Source: AP-15 sp963712825 (lineage in GTDB: Bacteria; Pseudomonadota; Alphaproteobacteria; ATCC43930; CGMCC-115725). Taken from it: a stretch of DNA of 64,000 nt. Positions within the stretch are counted from its first letter, which is position 1; every line of letters begins with the position of its first letter. This document shows positions 34,817 to 43,797 of this stretch, piece after piece. The position numbers and the translations under genes were made by a program. A model generated the notes under the pieces. That model saw only the letters and a program-made list of their open reading frames with translations. It did no database searches and was not told where the DNA came from. The stretch spans positions 1 to 64,000 of the forward strand of contig CAVQJP010000008.1 of NCBI GenBank assembly GCA_963712825.1. The letters are read 5' to 3'.

Positions 34817-37392
34817 AATCTTTCTCAACCGTCGCCGCAGGCGGGATGGCTCTGGCCGTCGTTTCCGTGACATTGGCGAAACCGGCGTTTTCACAATCGC
34901 CCGGCAGCTTTTCGACGTTGACGACATCGGGGCCTGCGACACTCGGCGGCGACGTCCTGATGTGCTCGGGCCGGCCGTGGATCGACGTCCGCTGCAACGG
35001 CGCCCTCGGCGACGATTCTCACGACGACACCAATGCCATCCAGACGACAATCAACACCGCGATCACCAATGACTGGCCGCTCCACATTCCGGCGGGGACA
35101 TACAAGGTCACCTCAAGCCTGACGATCGACTATGCCGGCCGGGCCGCCACCGGCTTCCGCCTGATCTCGCGGGGCGCCGTCATCGATGGCCGCGCCATAG
35201 CGGCGGCGCCGACAGTGCAGGTCGAGTGCAGCGGCGGAACGCCCGCCAGCCCGACCGGGTGCTTTTATTTCAAAGAGGAAGGAACGCTGTTTATCGACGC
35301 CGACACCAACGGCTACGCCTTTGTCCTCGGCAAGCCCGATTTCTCGGATGCTCACAACTCGATCAAGATCGATCATCTGGTCGTCAACAACGCCGGCAGC
35401 GGTCCGACAGTCGGCGCGTGCCAATTCAACTACGTGCTCGACAGCGACGTGTACGCCGTCTGCGATGCAGCAGGCGGCGGCGCTGGAATGGCGTTTGAGC
35501 AAACCCAATTCTCGCGCGTTGCCGGTGCGGCGTCCGCTTCGGGCAGCGGCGGGCGCGGGCTTGTGCTGGAGAACGGCTACAATTTTTCAAACACCTTTTC
35601 GGCGCTCGACCTCGAAGCGTCCCCGACCTGTCTGGCGATTACGTTCAATCACAACGGTTTGAACACGTTTATCTCGCCCTATTTTGATTGTGTCACCGCG
35701 GTCAACGCTACCGCGAGCGTCGGCAATACGCTGGTGAACCCCAACTACGGTGGCGACGTCGTCAATTACGGGCCGAACTCGATCGGAATATCAGTCCAGG
35801 GGACAGGTTCGCGTCCGCAATGGATTTTTCCGGCGACGGCGACCTATACGGCGACCCCGATCGACGACGGGCTTGCAATCTCCAGCTATAATGCGCCAGG
35901 AACTGCGATGGCGGTCACGCTTCCCCCGGTCGGCAGCGTCGCCCCGGGTTGGGCGATGTCGTTTGCAACCGACAACGGCAAGGGCATGACCGTCACCACG
36001 CCGACCGGCAGCATCGTGTCCGGGGGCAAATTCGTGCCGGCGGTGACGTTGGGCGCCGGCAATTACGAATATTTGCGCGTGCAGTCCGACGGCAATAATT
36101 GGCGGGTGGTTTCGTCGACGCGCAACACGCGGCTGAACATGGGCTTCGAGCCACCGCCCTGGCCAAGCAACTGGCTTTATCCGACGACGTCGGGATACGC
36201 GGCAACCCTGGGCGACAACGGCAACGTGCTGTCGAGCTATAACACCTCGTCGGGGCTGACCGCGACCCTGCCGCCGACCATAAACCTGCCGAACGGGTGG
36301 AGCATGGGGTTTGCGACCGACAACGCAAAACCGCTGGCGGTGCAAGTCAACGCGACTTCGGGCGGGCATATCGTATGGCCGGGAAGCGGCGCTTCGGCGA
36401 CTGGGATCGCATTGGCTAATACGAGCCAGGGCGGGTACGAGCTTGCCGTGTTGCAGTATGACGGCAGCGGCAATTTTCGTGTCGTCGAAGCAACGCCGGC
36501 GACCGCCCAAGCCAACGGCGTGATCGGCAGCGCCGGCATCAGCCACTGGAGCTTTCCGGCGCTAAGCAGCTACAGCGCAACGGTGGCCGACAACGGCAAC
36601 GTCGTCTCCACCTATAACAGCCCGGCATCGTATATGGCGGTGACCCTGCCGTCGACCACCTCCCTTCCAATGGGTTGGACGCTGGGCGTGACCACCGACA
36701 ACGGCAAGACCATGTCGATCCAGGCCAACGGCACGTCGGGCGGGCACATTCTTTACCCGGGGAGCGGTGGCGGCGTCAGCAATCTGTCGCTGGCGTCGGG
36801 CAATTACGAGCTTGTCGTGGTGCGGTTCGACGGCGGCAATTTCCGCATCACGGAAGCGACGCCGGCCACGGCTGCCCTTATCGGGATGTCCGGCTCGTCT
36901 CCGGACATCAACCGCTGGAATTTTCCCGCGGCGTCAACTTACGCAGCCGGGCGGAGCGACAACGGCAACGCGCTGTCGAGCTACAACACCTCCTCCGGAC
37001 TGACCGTCACGCTGCCGTCGATCACCGCGATCGGTCCCGGCTGGACCATGGCCTACGCGACCGATGCCGGAAAGCCGCTGTCGGTTCAGGTCAACGCGGT
37101 TTCGGGAGGGGCGATCCTCGAACCGGCACAGGGCGGGAACGCCGCTTCTGCGATCACGCTCGCGGCGGGACAGAACTACGAGTTCCTCCAGCTCCGCTTT
37201 GACGGCAGTAATTTTCGGGTCGTCGATGCGACGCCGCAGACGATCAACGCTCTCGGCGGACTGATTTCGCCAGGCACCCCGGCTTCGAGCTCGGCCACCT
37301 GCAACGTCGGCCAGCTCCAGGCGGATGTCAATTACTTCTACTTCTGTACAGCGCCAAACACCTGGAAACGCGCGCCACTGTCTTCATTCTGA
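34813..37392 (+). CDS. Beta-helix tailspike-like protein with signal peptide and four C-terminal repeats
   Basis: 859 residues. Residues 1-29 look like a Sec signal (VKSFSTVAAGGMALAVVSVTL, then AKPAFSQS). Residues about 50-330 resemble the pectate-lyase-3/tailspike beta-helix fold; DVRCNGALGDDSHDDTNAIQTTINTA is the classic opening. Residues about 334-811 are four related repeats of 117-125 residues, each running W-x-FPA...DNGN-x-SSYN...TLP...GW-x-x-x-x-TDNGK...SGG-x-I...NYE...FDG-x-NFRV-x-EATP. A short Cys-containing tail ends the protein. Beta-helix spikes bind or cut surface polysaccharide; repeats probably form the distal shaft. A signal peptide is not expected on a virion protein assembled in the cytoplasm. 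It lies between terminase and portal, an unusual site. Confidence 0.8.
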   Translation: MKSFSTVAAGGMALAVVSVTLAKPAFSQSPGSFSTLTTSGPATLGGDVLMCSGRPWIDVRCNGALGDDSHDDTNAIQTTINTAITNDWPLHIPAGTYKVTSSLTIDYAGRAATGFRLISRGAVIDGRAIAAAPTVQVECSGGTPASPTGCFYFKEEGTLFIDADTNGYAFVLGKPDFSDAHNSIKIDHLVVNNAGSGPTVGACQFNYVLDSDVYAVCDAAGGGAGMAFEQTQFSRVAGAASASGSGGRGLVLENGYNFSNTFSALDLEASPTCLAITFNHNGLNTFISPYFDCVTAVNATASVGNTLVNPNYGGDVVNYGPNSIGISVQGTGSRPQWIFPATATYTATPIDDGLAISSYNAPGTAMAVTLPPVGSVAPGWAMSFATDNGKGMTVTTPTGSIVSGGKFVPAVTLGAGNYEYLRVQSDGNNWRVVSSTRNTRLNMGFEPPPWPSNWLYPTTSGYAATLGDNGNVLSSYNTSSGLTATLPPTINLPNGWSMGFATDNAKPLAVQVNATSGGHIVWPGSGASATGIALANTSQGGYELAVLQYDGSGNFRVVEATPATAQANGVIGSAGISHWSFPALSSYSATVADNGNVVSTYNSPASYMAVTLPSTTSLPMGWTLGVTTDNGKTMSIQANGTSGGHILYPGSGGGVSNLSLASGNYELVVVRFDGGNFRITEATPATAALIGMSGSSPDINRWNFPAASTYAAGRSDNGNALSSYNTSSGLTVTLPSITAIGPGWTMAYATDAGKPLSVQVNAVSGGAILEPAQGGNAASAITLAAGQNYEFLQLRFDGSNFRVVDATPQTINALGGLISPGTPASSSATCNVGQLQADVNYFYFCTAPNTWKRAPLSSF
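35812..37245 (+). repeat. Four tandem protein-coding repeats in the tailspike gene
   Basis: Units start at 35812 (RPQW), 36163 (PSNW), 36538 (ISHW) and 36907 (INRW), with spacings of 117, 125 and 123 codons. Units 2 and 4 share DNGN-LSSYNTSSGLT and VQVNA-SGG. The first unit is the most diverged. Confidence 0.85.
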
Positions 37393-37402
37393 AGGTCATT
37401 GC

Positions 37403-38764
37403 ATGATCCCGCAAGCCGGCAAGCGCATTTCCCTCGCTTCCTACAGTTGGGGAGGGGCGGGCACGCAGAACGACATCACTCAATACCGTCAAGTCTTCCA
37501 GCCCGACCAGGGAATCTTTTCGCCGGGGTATCCGCTGGTTCCGCCCGAACGCGAGCGCGTCCGGGTCTGGGATTTTCCAGTCGGCTACAACACGATCTAC
37601 ACACCGCGCGCTTATGAACCGATCGGATTCCATGAGCTGCGAGCCTTGGCGGAAAACCACGACATTACCCGGCTCGCTATCGAAACCCGCAAGGATCAGA
37701 TCGAAAAGCTCGAATGGGCGATCCGGTCGCGCAATGAAAATAAACCGGCAACAGACGCGTCGGCGCGCATTGCGACGCTGACCGAATTCTGGCGAAAACC
37801 CGATGGCGAGCAGCCCTTTGGAACCTGGCTGCGGGAATTGCTCGAAGATCTTTTGGTGCTGGATGCACCCTGTCTCGAAATACGCAGCAATCGCGGCGGC
37901 GACATTGTCGGTCTGGATGTAGTCGACGGCGCGACGATCAAGGTATTGATCGACGACACCGGGCGCCGTCCGCGGCCGCCGGCGCCGGCCTACGAGCAGG
38001 TCGTTCATGGGCGCCCGTGGCGGCTTTTGACCTCGGACGAGCTGCTGTATTTGCCGCGCAACAGACGGCCGCACAAGGCCTATGGTTTCGGGCCGTGCGA
38101 ACAGATCGTCATGACGATCAACATCGGCCTGCGGCGGCAGCTGATGCAGCTGCAGCACTTCACCGACGGAAACGTCCCGCCCGGCTTGCTGAATGCGCCG
38201 GATGGCTGGAACGCCGAGCAAATTCGCCAATTTCAGGAATGGTTCAACTCGATCCTCGCCGGCAATACGGGCACGCGGACCCGGCTTATCTGGGCGCCGA
38301 CCGGGGCGAAATACCAGGCCTTCAAAGAGGCGCCGTACAAGGACGAATTCGACGAATGGCTGGCGCGGATCGTTTGCTATGCGTTTTCGCTGCCGCCCAC
38401 CGCCTTTACGCCGCAAGTAAACCGCGCGACGGCGCAATCGGCGCAGGAAACCGCCCTCCAGGAGGGGCTTGCGCCGCTTACCGGCTGGGTCAAACGGCTT
38501 GTCGACGGGGTCATTCAGGACCGAATGGGGCAGACCGATCTTGAATTTGTTTGGTCGGACGCGCGGCCGATTGATCCGAAAGACCAGGCCTCGATCATCG
38601 ACATTTATGTCAAGGACGGCGTCTATACGCTGAACGAGGCTCGCGATCTGCTCGGGTTGCTTCCCGTCGAGGGAGGGGACCGACTGATGTTCCAGACTGC
38701 GCAAGGGCCGGTTTCGCTGAGCCCCTCCCCGCCCCCCGATCGAAGAGTGCCGGCGAACGGGTGA
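37403..38764 (+). CDS. Phage portal protein
   Basis: 453-residue portal of the siphovirus type; twelve copies form the DNA entry ring. Seen: YNTIYTPRAYEPIGFHELRALAENHDITRLAIETRKDQIEKLEWAIR near the N-terminus and, at the C-terminal half, YCYAFSLPP-like IVCYAFSLPPTAFTPQVNRATAQSAQETALQEGLAPL, a recognised portal signature. ATG at 37403 has GAAGG upstream. Separated from the terminase by three genes, while portal and terminase are neighbours in most phages. Confidence 0.9.
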   Translation: MIPQAGKRISLASYSWGGAGTQNDITQYRQVFQPDQGIFSPGYPLVPPERERVRVWDFPVGYNTIYTPRAYEPIGFHELRALAENHDITRLAIETRKDQIEKLEWAIRSRNENKPATDASARIATLTEFWRKPDGEQPFGTWLRELLEDLLVLDAPCLEIRSNRGGDIVGLDVVDGATIKVLIDDTGRRPRPPAPAYEQVVHGRPWRLLTSDELLYLPRNRRPHKAYGFGPCEQIVMTINIGLRRQLMQLQHFTDGNVPPGLLNAPDGWNAEQIRQFQEWFNSILAGNTGTRTRLIWAPTGAKYQAFKEAPYKDEFDEWLARIVCYAFSLPPTAFTPQVNRATAQSAQETALQEGLAPLTGWVKRLVDGVIQDRMGQTDLEFVWSDARPIDPKDQASIIDIYVKDGVYTLNEARDLLGLLPVEGGDRLMFQTAQGPVSLSPSPPPDRRVPANG

Positions 38765-38929
38765 TCCGCGCCGGGCGTGGTTTTTCCCGAGCGGAGCGCA
38801 CCGGCGCTGAAGCCGTCCGCGTCCGCTCTGTTCGCGGCAATACAGAAGTCATTAGTCAGGCGCTTCGGTCGCTGCTTTGCAAGGGGCAGCCGCGCCTGCC
38901 GTGAAAGACGACAAATACAGGAGTTTTTT

Positions 38930-40282
38930 ATGAGCGTTCTTCCGAGCGATATCGTCGCCTACGGCTCGGCGAACATGCCCGAGGCCGATGGCGTCGCCGT
39001 CGGCGGTGCGGTCGATTTTTCGCGCCGCGTCGCTTTTTACGACATTACACCAACCGGCACGATCGACTTCGTCTCGTCCAATCCCGCCGACACCGGCGTC
39101 TATGTCCAAGTCGCCGGCCGCGACCCGACGGGGGCGATCCAGATACCGACAGCGGTCGCCCTGAACGGCACGACCCTGGTCACCGGGTCGCAGAGCTTTG
39201 AGCGGCTGCTTTACGGCGCCGTCTCCGGGGCGTCGCCCAATGGGCCGTTGTCGAACCCCAGCTCCGGCACCAGCACGACCACGTCGGGTACGCTGACATC
39301 AGCGGCCACCTCGATGACCGTTGCCTCGCATACCGGGTTTCCAAGTTCCAACAACTACTACGTCGCGGTCGACACCGGCGCGAGCTTCGAGATCATGCAG
39401 GTGACCGCAGGTCAGGGCACCACGACATGGACTGTCGTGCGCGGCGTTTCCGGGCCAAACGCCGGAGTTGCGCACGGGTCCGGCGTCACGGTTTATCTGA
39501 TGCCGCTGGGCGATGTCGCGGCGATCGCGCATAGCGCGGTCGTCAGCGGCCACACCGCGCAGTCGGGTTCGGCCAACCACAGCGGCACGACCCCAGCGCT
39601 TCTGAAACTGCAGTCGGGCGACGGGGCGACCGTCTCCCCCGGCATGATCGTCCGCACCACCTCGGGTACCGGGCCCAACCAAATCCGCATGATCGTCGCC
39701 ACCGCGGGTTACGGGACCGACATCGTTGCGGTCAACCGCGACTGGTCGACGGTCCCCGACGCCACCACCGTCTACAACGTCAGCCAGGGGATGCTGTTCG
39801 AGACCGGTTTTGCCAGCTCGGGCACGAACTATGGCGACCCCAACCCGGTCACGTCGGTGCTGCGCTGCTTTTCGACAGCCGCGGCGGACGTGCCTACCGG
39901 CTCGGCCCGCTATTTCTTCGAGAAAGTGTTTGTCGCGAACAACAACACGGCGACGGCGCTGACCGGCGCCCAGGTCGAGATTGCGAGCGAGACGCCGACA
40001 TTGCCCTCGGGTGCGCTGCTCGACGCCGCCCTGTGCACCGCGCTCAACGACGCCAACACCGCCAGCGGGCGCCAGCAGGCGTCGTCTTTTGTGCCGAGCG
40101 GCTCCGGATCGTTTTCAACCCAGCCCGCTTTTATCAGCGTGCCGGCGCCAGGCAACCTGCCGCCGGGTTCAGCTCCCAATGCCGCCGGCGCCCAGGGCGT
40201 TTGGCTGCGGTTGACCTTGCCGGCCGGGACCGCCGCTTACAAGGGCAGCACAGATCTGCGCGCGCAAGGCTCGACGACGTGA
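38930..40282 (+). CDS. Phage virion-associated protein with beta-rich insert
   Basis: 450 residues. Begins MSVLPSDIVAYGSANMPEADGVAVGGAVDF, a start common to a family of siphovirus proteins next to portal genes. Residues 115-195 (TLTSAATSMTVASHTGFPSSNNYYVAVDTGASFEIMQVT...VYLM) form a small beta-domain seen in many decoration and fibre proteins. CAGGAG precedes the ATG. Preceded by 165 bases without a gene. Probably a head or neck decoration protein; exact role unknown. Confidence 0.7.
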   Translation: MSVLPSDIVAYGSANMPEADGVAVGGAVDFSRRVAFYDITPTGTIDFVSSNPADTGVYVQVAGRDPTGAIQIPTAVALNGTTLVTGSQSFERLLYGAVSGASPNGPLSNPSSGTSTTTSGTLTSAATSMTVASHTGFPSSNNYYVAVDTGASFEIMQVTAGQGTTTWTVVRGVSGPNAGVAHGSGVTVYLMPLGDVAAIAHSAVVSGHTAQSGSANHSGTTPALLKLQSGDGATVSPGMIVRTTSGTGPNQIRMIVATAGYGTDIVAVNRDWSTVPDATTVYNVSQGMLFETGFASSGTNYGDPNPVTSVLRCFSTAAADVPTGSARYFFEKVFVANNNTATALTGAQVEIASETPTLPSGALLDAALCTALNDANTASGRQQASSFVPSGSGSFSTQPAFISVPAPGNLPPGSAPNAAGAQGVWLRLTLPAGTAAYKGSTDLRAQGSTT

Positions 40283-40365
40283 GCGGCGGCGCAATCGCGC
40301 TTCAGGTGTTCTGCGTCGGAGTAGCCCTTGTCATTCTGCTTATGATACTGTGCCCAAAGGATTAA
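40279..40365 (+). CDS. 28-residue single-membrane-span peptide
   Basis: GTG start overlaps the preceding stop (GTGA). The peptide consists almost wholly of one hydrophobic helix (IALQVFCVGVALVILLMIL) ending CPKD. Too short for homology; the coupling and clear membrane helix are the support. The 261 bases that follow (40366-40626) hold no gene but contain hairpins such as GCGGGA-loop-TCCCGC at about 40555-40572 and an AT-rich patch near 40430-40480 that could hold a promoter. Confidence 0.4.
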   Translation: MSGGAIALQVFCVGVALVILLMILCPKD

Positions 40366-40626
40366 GGGAATCGCGATACTTCATCTCGCGACATTTCTGC
40401 AGAACTGCATCTCACCATCCGGCTGCAGCAGTTTCTATTACGGTATCGATTACATTCAATATGAAATAATGGGCTGTCCCAGACATCACTACATTGCTGT
40501 CGCCGAGGCGGCGAACCTTAACATCGAGACAGCCCTGGGATCGGCCTCGCCCACGCGGGACAATATTTCCCGCCTTCCCGGCAGCGACTGCAATCGCTGC
40601 TTTCGGACAACCGTTGAGGAATAGCC

Positions 40627-40836
40627 ATGCTTCCGCGCAAGCTTACCGCCGTCGATCCCGAGGAGGAGCGCCGGCGCTACAAGATCGTACGCCGCGATAC
40701 CTACGAGGACGTGCCGGGCCTGATCCTGTCGGCCAATGTCGACACAGGGTTGTGTCTGCTGCGCCTCTCCAATGGCGCAAGCCAGGAGCACAATTTCGGC
40801 CCCGATGGGCTGCGCATCGTGGCGGCGTCGCGATGA
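40627..40836 (+). CDS. Small phage protein, intact copy of a duplicated gene
   Basis: 69 residues, MLPRKLTAVDPEEERRRYKI to HNFGPDGLRIVAASR. Not a recognised domain; charged N-terminus, then a beta-rich C-terminal half. GAGGA precedes the ATG. A second, frame-broken copy lies at 62229-62439. The stop overlaps the ATG of the next gene (ATGA). Confidence 0.7.
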   Translation: MLPRKLTAVDPEEERRRYKIVRRDTYEDVPGLILSANVDTGLCLLRLSNGASQEHNFGPDGLRIVAASR

Positions 40837-41321
40837 CGATCAACGCCGCCGATTTCCGGCAGTTCGTGATCGCGCCGGCATTGGCGGCGCTGGCGCCGGC
40901 CGGCATACCGGTCACCAAGACGGCCGCCGACCTGTTGATGGCGACCGCGGCGATGGAAAGCGATCTCGGGACATGGCTGCACCAGGAGGCGGGTGGCCCA
41001 GCGCTCGGCGTATTCGAGGAAGACCCCGACCAGCTCGCCGATCTGGAACAGATTCTAACGCCGGCGCAGAAGACGGCACTGGCAACAGTCGCGACGCCGC
41101 AGGCGCTTGCCGACCAGCTCGGCGCGAACCTGATCGCCGCCGCCGCCGTCTGCCGGCTGCATTATTGGCACGCGACGACCGAACCGTTGCCGGGCGACAC
41201 AGTCACCGGGCTCTGGGGCTACTACAAGCAGTTCTATAATTCGCAGCTTGGTGCGGCGACAATGCCCGAATTTATTGACGCCCTTAAGCTGACCGACCTC
41301 GGCGCGCTGCCGCTAGGGTGA
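40833..41321 (+). CDS. Phage protein, possible lysozyme-like fold
   Basis: 162 residues. TAADLLMATAAMESDLGTWLHQEAGGPALGVFEEDPDQLADLEQILT resembles a family of phage proteins with AAEDLLLGTAAQES-type sequence, where the Glu after the Ala-rich helix sits as in lysozyme-like transglycosylases. VTGLWGYYKQFYNS follows near the C-terminus. Enzyme activity is unproved; it could serve tail entry or lysis. ATGA overlap with the previous gene; next gene starts 7 bases later. Confidence 0.6.
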   Translation: MTINAADFRQFVIAPALAALAPAGIPVTKTAADLLMATAAMESDLGTWLHQEAGGPALGVFEEDPDQLADLEQILTPAQKTALATVATPQALADQLGANLIAAAAVCRLHYWHATTEPLPGDTVTGLWGYYKQFYNSQLGAATMPEFIDALKLTDLGALPLG

Positions 41322-41328
41322 CGACGCG

Positions 41329-41550
41329 ATGCGGTCCAACTGCCTGATTTGGGCGATTAGGCAATGGCGGCGCGCCGGCGGCTATGTGCTGATGCGGCGA
41401 TCGGAATGGTATCCGGGGCCGCATTTTCTGTGGGCGAGCGCCGACCTTACAGAGCGACGCGCCTTTGTGCCCTTGGCGCCGCCGGTCTGGCGCTGGTGGC
41501 CGCGGCTGTGGTTTCGCGGCCAGATCGTTGAGGGGCCGGAAGCCCGCTGA
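41329..41550 (+). CDS. Small Trp/Arg-rich phage protein
   Basis: 73 residues, MRSNCLIWAIRQWRRAGGYVLMRRSEWYPGPHFLWAS...PPVWRWWPRLWFRGQIVEG. Related small basic proteins follow the same lysozyme-like neighbour in alphaproteobacterial prophages. Function unknown. The next 262 bases (41551-41812) hold no gene I can support. Confidence 0.6.
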   Translation: MRSNCLIWAIRQWRRAGGYVLMRRSEWYPGPHFLWASADLTERRAFVPLAPPVWRWWPRLWFRGQIVEGPEAR

Positions 41551-41812
41551 GTTAAAGGGAAAACCGATGAGCGGAGCGGACCCGTTATCTGAATAATGCG
41601 GTCACCGGACCCGGCCCTCACAGCGACCGCCTCGCGGGCGCGACGGTTTCGTTGCTGAGTGGCAAGGGAGGTCACGGCATAACCGGCTCTGGTCCGTAAG
41701 ATTTCGGGCCTGGCACCAGCTGCGTCTTTGGGGCGACCGCGAGCGCGACGAATGCAAATGCGACGAGCTTGGCACTGAGCGACCAAAATTATCGCATGAA
41801 TAGAGGACAGTG

Positions 41813-42331
41813 ATGTCGAATCCATGGAGCCGCTTGTCTGCCGGTGTGCAATTTCCAAACGGCCCAGGACAGTCGACCGACAACCTGACCGCTCTCAACA
41901 ATAACACCATGCTCTGCCTGGGCTCGATCGGCGCCAGCAATTTTGTCTACGGCGACTTTATCGTCGCGCCGATCAAGTTCAAATCAGGGGCTTCCGGCGT
42001 GTCGGCCAACGGCACGGTAAGCCTGTATCTCTTTACTTCGGAAGACGGCACGATCTGGACTTGCGGCGTCAGCCCGTCCGCGGCCAGCGATCAATCCGGC
42101 CAGCTCGCTATCGGACCAACCGCGCCGGGCGGCGGTCCACGGATACCGGCGCAGGTCGTCAATGTGACCGCGGCGGGCACTCAGTACTATTTCGACGAAT
42201 TCTCGGTTTACGATTTGCTGTCCTGGGTTCCGACTTTCTTCACGGTCGGCATCCTGAACCAGTCTGGCGCTGCGTTCGACAGCACTGCCGCGAACTTCTC
42301 TGCCAAAGTGACGACGGACCAATATGCATAA
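41813..42331 (+). CDS. Beta-rich virion-like protein, cytoplasmic paralogue
   Basis: 172 residues without signal peptide. SANGTVSLYLFTSEDGTIWTCGVS and FFTVGILNQSGAAFDSTAANFSAKV parallel the next gene product (GGNISCWFLESLDGATFEST and RFKLLCQNNLGQGLTASGNSVAVA), so the two are likely paralogues with a jelly-roll-like beta fold. Overlaps the next gene by 8 bases. Probably a fibre or decoration subunit. Confidence 0.6.
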   Translation: MSNPWSRLSAGVQFPNGPGQSTDNLTALNNNTMLCLGSIGASNFVYGDFIVAPIKFKSGASGVSANGTVSLYLFTSEDGTIWTCGVSPSAASDQSGQLAIGPTAPGGGPRIPAQVVNVTAAGTQYYFDEFSVYDLLSWVPTFFTVGILNQSGAAFDSTAANFSAKVTTDQYA

Positions 42332-42884
42332 ATCAGCCATCATCGCCGCGGCGGTGCTCTTTGCCGCCGCCGCCCCCGTAGCCTTCGGGCAGAGCGTCTA
42401 TCAGCGCAATCCGTTTGCGCAGACCTGGGCGCCGGGTCCCGGCAACACGGGCCTCTTCGCCGGCCCGGTGACGCTGCTCTCGTCCGAGCTGAATTCGCTC
42501 GCATCGGGGTCGGTCGCCGTGTCGAGCGTCGGCGGCTCCTCGGGCTTGTTCAACAACACCTACACGAGGCAGGCGGTGTGGGCGCGCGCCGTGTTGACCG
42601 CCGGCACCTCCGGCGCAGTCTCGACCGGCGGAAACATCTCATGCTGGTTTCTCGAAAGTCTGGACGGCGCCACGTTTGAGAGCACTTCCGTTGCTCCGCC
42701 GCGCTCACCCGACATCGTGTTTCCGGCGCCCGCATCGACTTTGAGCAGCGCAACCTTGCTGTCTCAGGGCTTGGTTCGGCTGCCGACGCTGCGCTTCAAG
42801 CTGCTGTGCCAGAACAATCTTGGGCAAGGGTTGACCGCCTCCGGCAACAGCGTCGCCGTCGCGCCGCTCGCGGTGCAGAATTGA
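42324..42884 (+). CDS. Beta-rich virion-like protein with Sec signal peptide
   Basis: 186 residues. N-terminus MHKSAIIAAAVLFAAAAPVAFGQS is a clear Sec signal with an AFG-QS cleavage site. The mature part is related to the preceding protein. It is translationally coupled to both neighbours. An exported copy beside a non-exported one suggests a job in the periplasm or at the cell surface; alternatively the hydrophobic start is a membrane anchor. Confidence 0.6.
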   Translation: MHKSAIIAAAVLFAAAAPVAFGQSVYQRNPFAQTWAPGPGNTGLFAGPVTLLSSELNSLASGSVAVSSVGGSSGLFNNTYTRQAVWARAVLTAGTSGAVSTGGNISCWFLESLDGATFESTSVAPPRSPDIVFPAPASTLSSATLLSQGLVRLPTLRFKLLCQNNLGQGLTASGNSVAVAPLAVQN

Positions 42885-43762
42885 TCAGCCGCCGAAGCCT
42901 GCTGACCGGCACCGGGGCGCTCGCCGCCTATCGTGCGCCGCCGGCCGCGGCCGCGCAATTCCCGAAACCGTTCCGGGGGCTCTATCACCCGCCCGGATAT
43001 CCGCGTCTCGACTGGCGGCACCCAGCAACCCAATTCCTCGCCGACGCCTGGTGGCTCGACGGCTCTGCGCTGAATGTCGACGCCGGGGTCGGCGGCAAGC
43101 CGCTGTTCGGCTTTTCATTGCTCGGCCTGCCATGGCGCACGCAGACCGGGATTTCGTTCTCGCCGGCGGTTACCCAAGCCGGCTCGGGCTGCGGCTTCAA
43201 CGGCACCTCGCAATACATCTGGACGACGCTGACGGCCGGGCTCGGCCCGTGGAAATCGTCGCCGGCAGCAGCGACGATGCTGTTCGTCGGCCAATGCAAT
43301 GCGACGAGTGCCGCGGTGCAGACTTTTATGAGCATCGAGAACCACGCAACCCTGTCGCGCACGGCGTCTTTCCAGATTACCGCCGGCGCGCAAACCCTGG
43401 CCGTCGACTGGGTGCATTCGACAGCCACCGTTGCCAGCGGTAATTTCTTGCAATCGCCCGCTTTGGGGAAACCCTTCGCCGCGGCGCTGACCATGAACTT
43501 CGCGTCCTCGACCGCGACTTGCTTTGCCTTGGGCAAAAAGAGCAGCCTGACCGGCTCGGGCGCCACCGGCAATCAAAGCGACCAAATTGCTTTTGGCACC
43601 TCGGTGGCGAACGGCAGCATCCAATCGGAATATTTCAACGGGGTCGCGATCTTTGGCGCCGCATGGAACGCGGTTTTGTCCGACAGCGTGATCTTTGGTT
43701 TGCTCGCCGACCCGTTCCAATTTCTGGTCTTTCCCGACGACGACCTGTTTTTTCGGAGCTGA
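42881..43762 (+). CDS. Tat-signal, LamG-like protein in the virion gene cluster
   Basis: 293 residues from a TTG start that overlaps the previous stop (TTGA). The N-terminus ISRRSLLTGTGALAAYRAPPAAAA has a twin-arginine followed by a hydrophobic stretch and AAA site, as in Tat signals. The mature part starts LYHPPGYPRLDWRHPATQFLADAWWLDGS and contains FNGTSQYIWTTLTAG and IENHATLSRTASFQITAG, resembling concanavalin/LamG-type domains of phage fibres. No catalytic residues evident. Confidence 0.6.
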   Translation: MISRRSLLTGTGALAAYRAPPAAAAQFPKPFRGLYHPPGYPRLDWRHPATQFLADAWWLDGSALNVDAGVGGKPLFGFSLLGLPWRTQTGISFSPAVTQAGSGCGFNGTSQYIWTTLTAGLGPWKSSPAAATMLFVGQCNATSAAVQTFMSIENHATLSRTASFQITAGAQTLAVDWVHSTATVASGNFLQSPALGKPFAAALTMNFASSTATCFALGKKSSLTGSGATGNQSDQIAFGTSVANGSIQSEYFNGVAIFGAAWNAVLSDSVIFGLLADPFQFLVFPDDDLFFRS

Positions 43763-43797
43763 TGATGGCCGTAGCGGTGGGCGGGGCCTGATCGCCG

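Noticed and set aside
41382..41858. Minus-strand open frames between 41.4 and 41.9 kb
   Set aside because: They overlap coupled plus-strand genes on both sides and read as arginine-rich shadow sequence.
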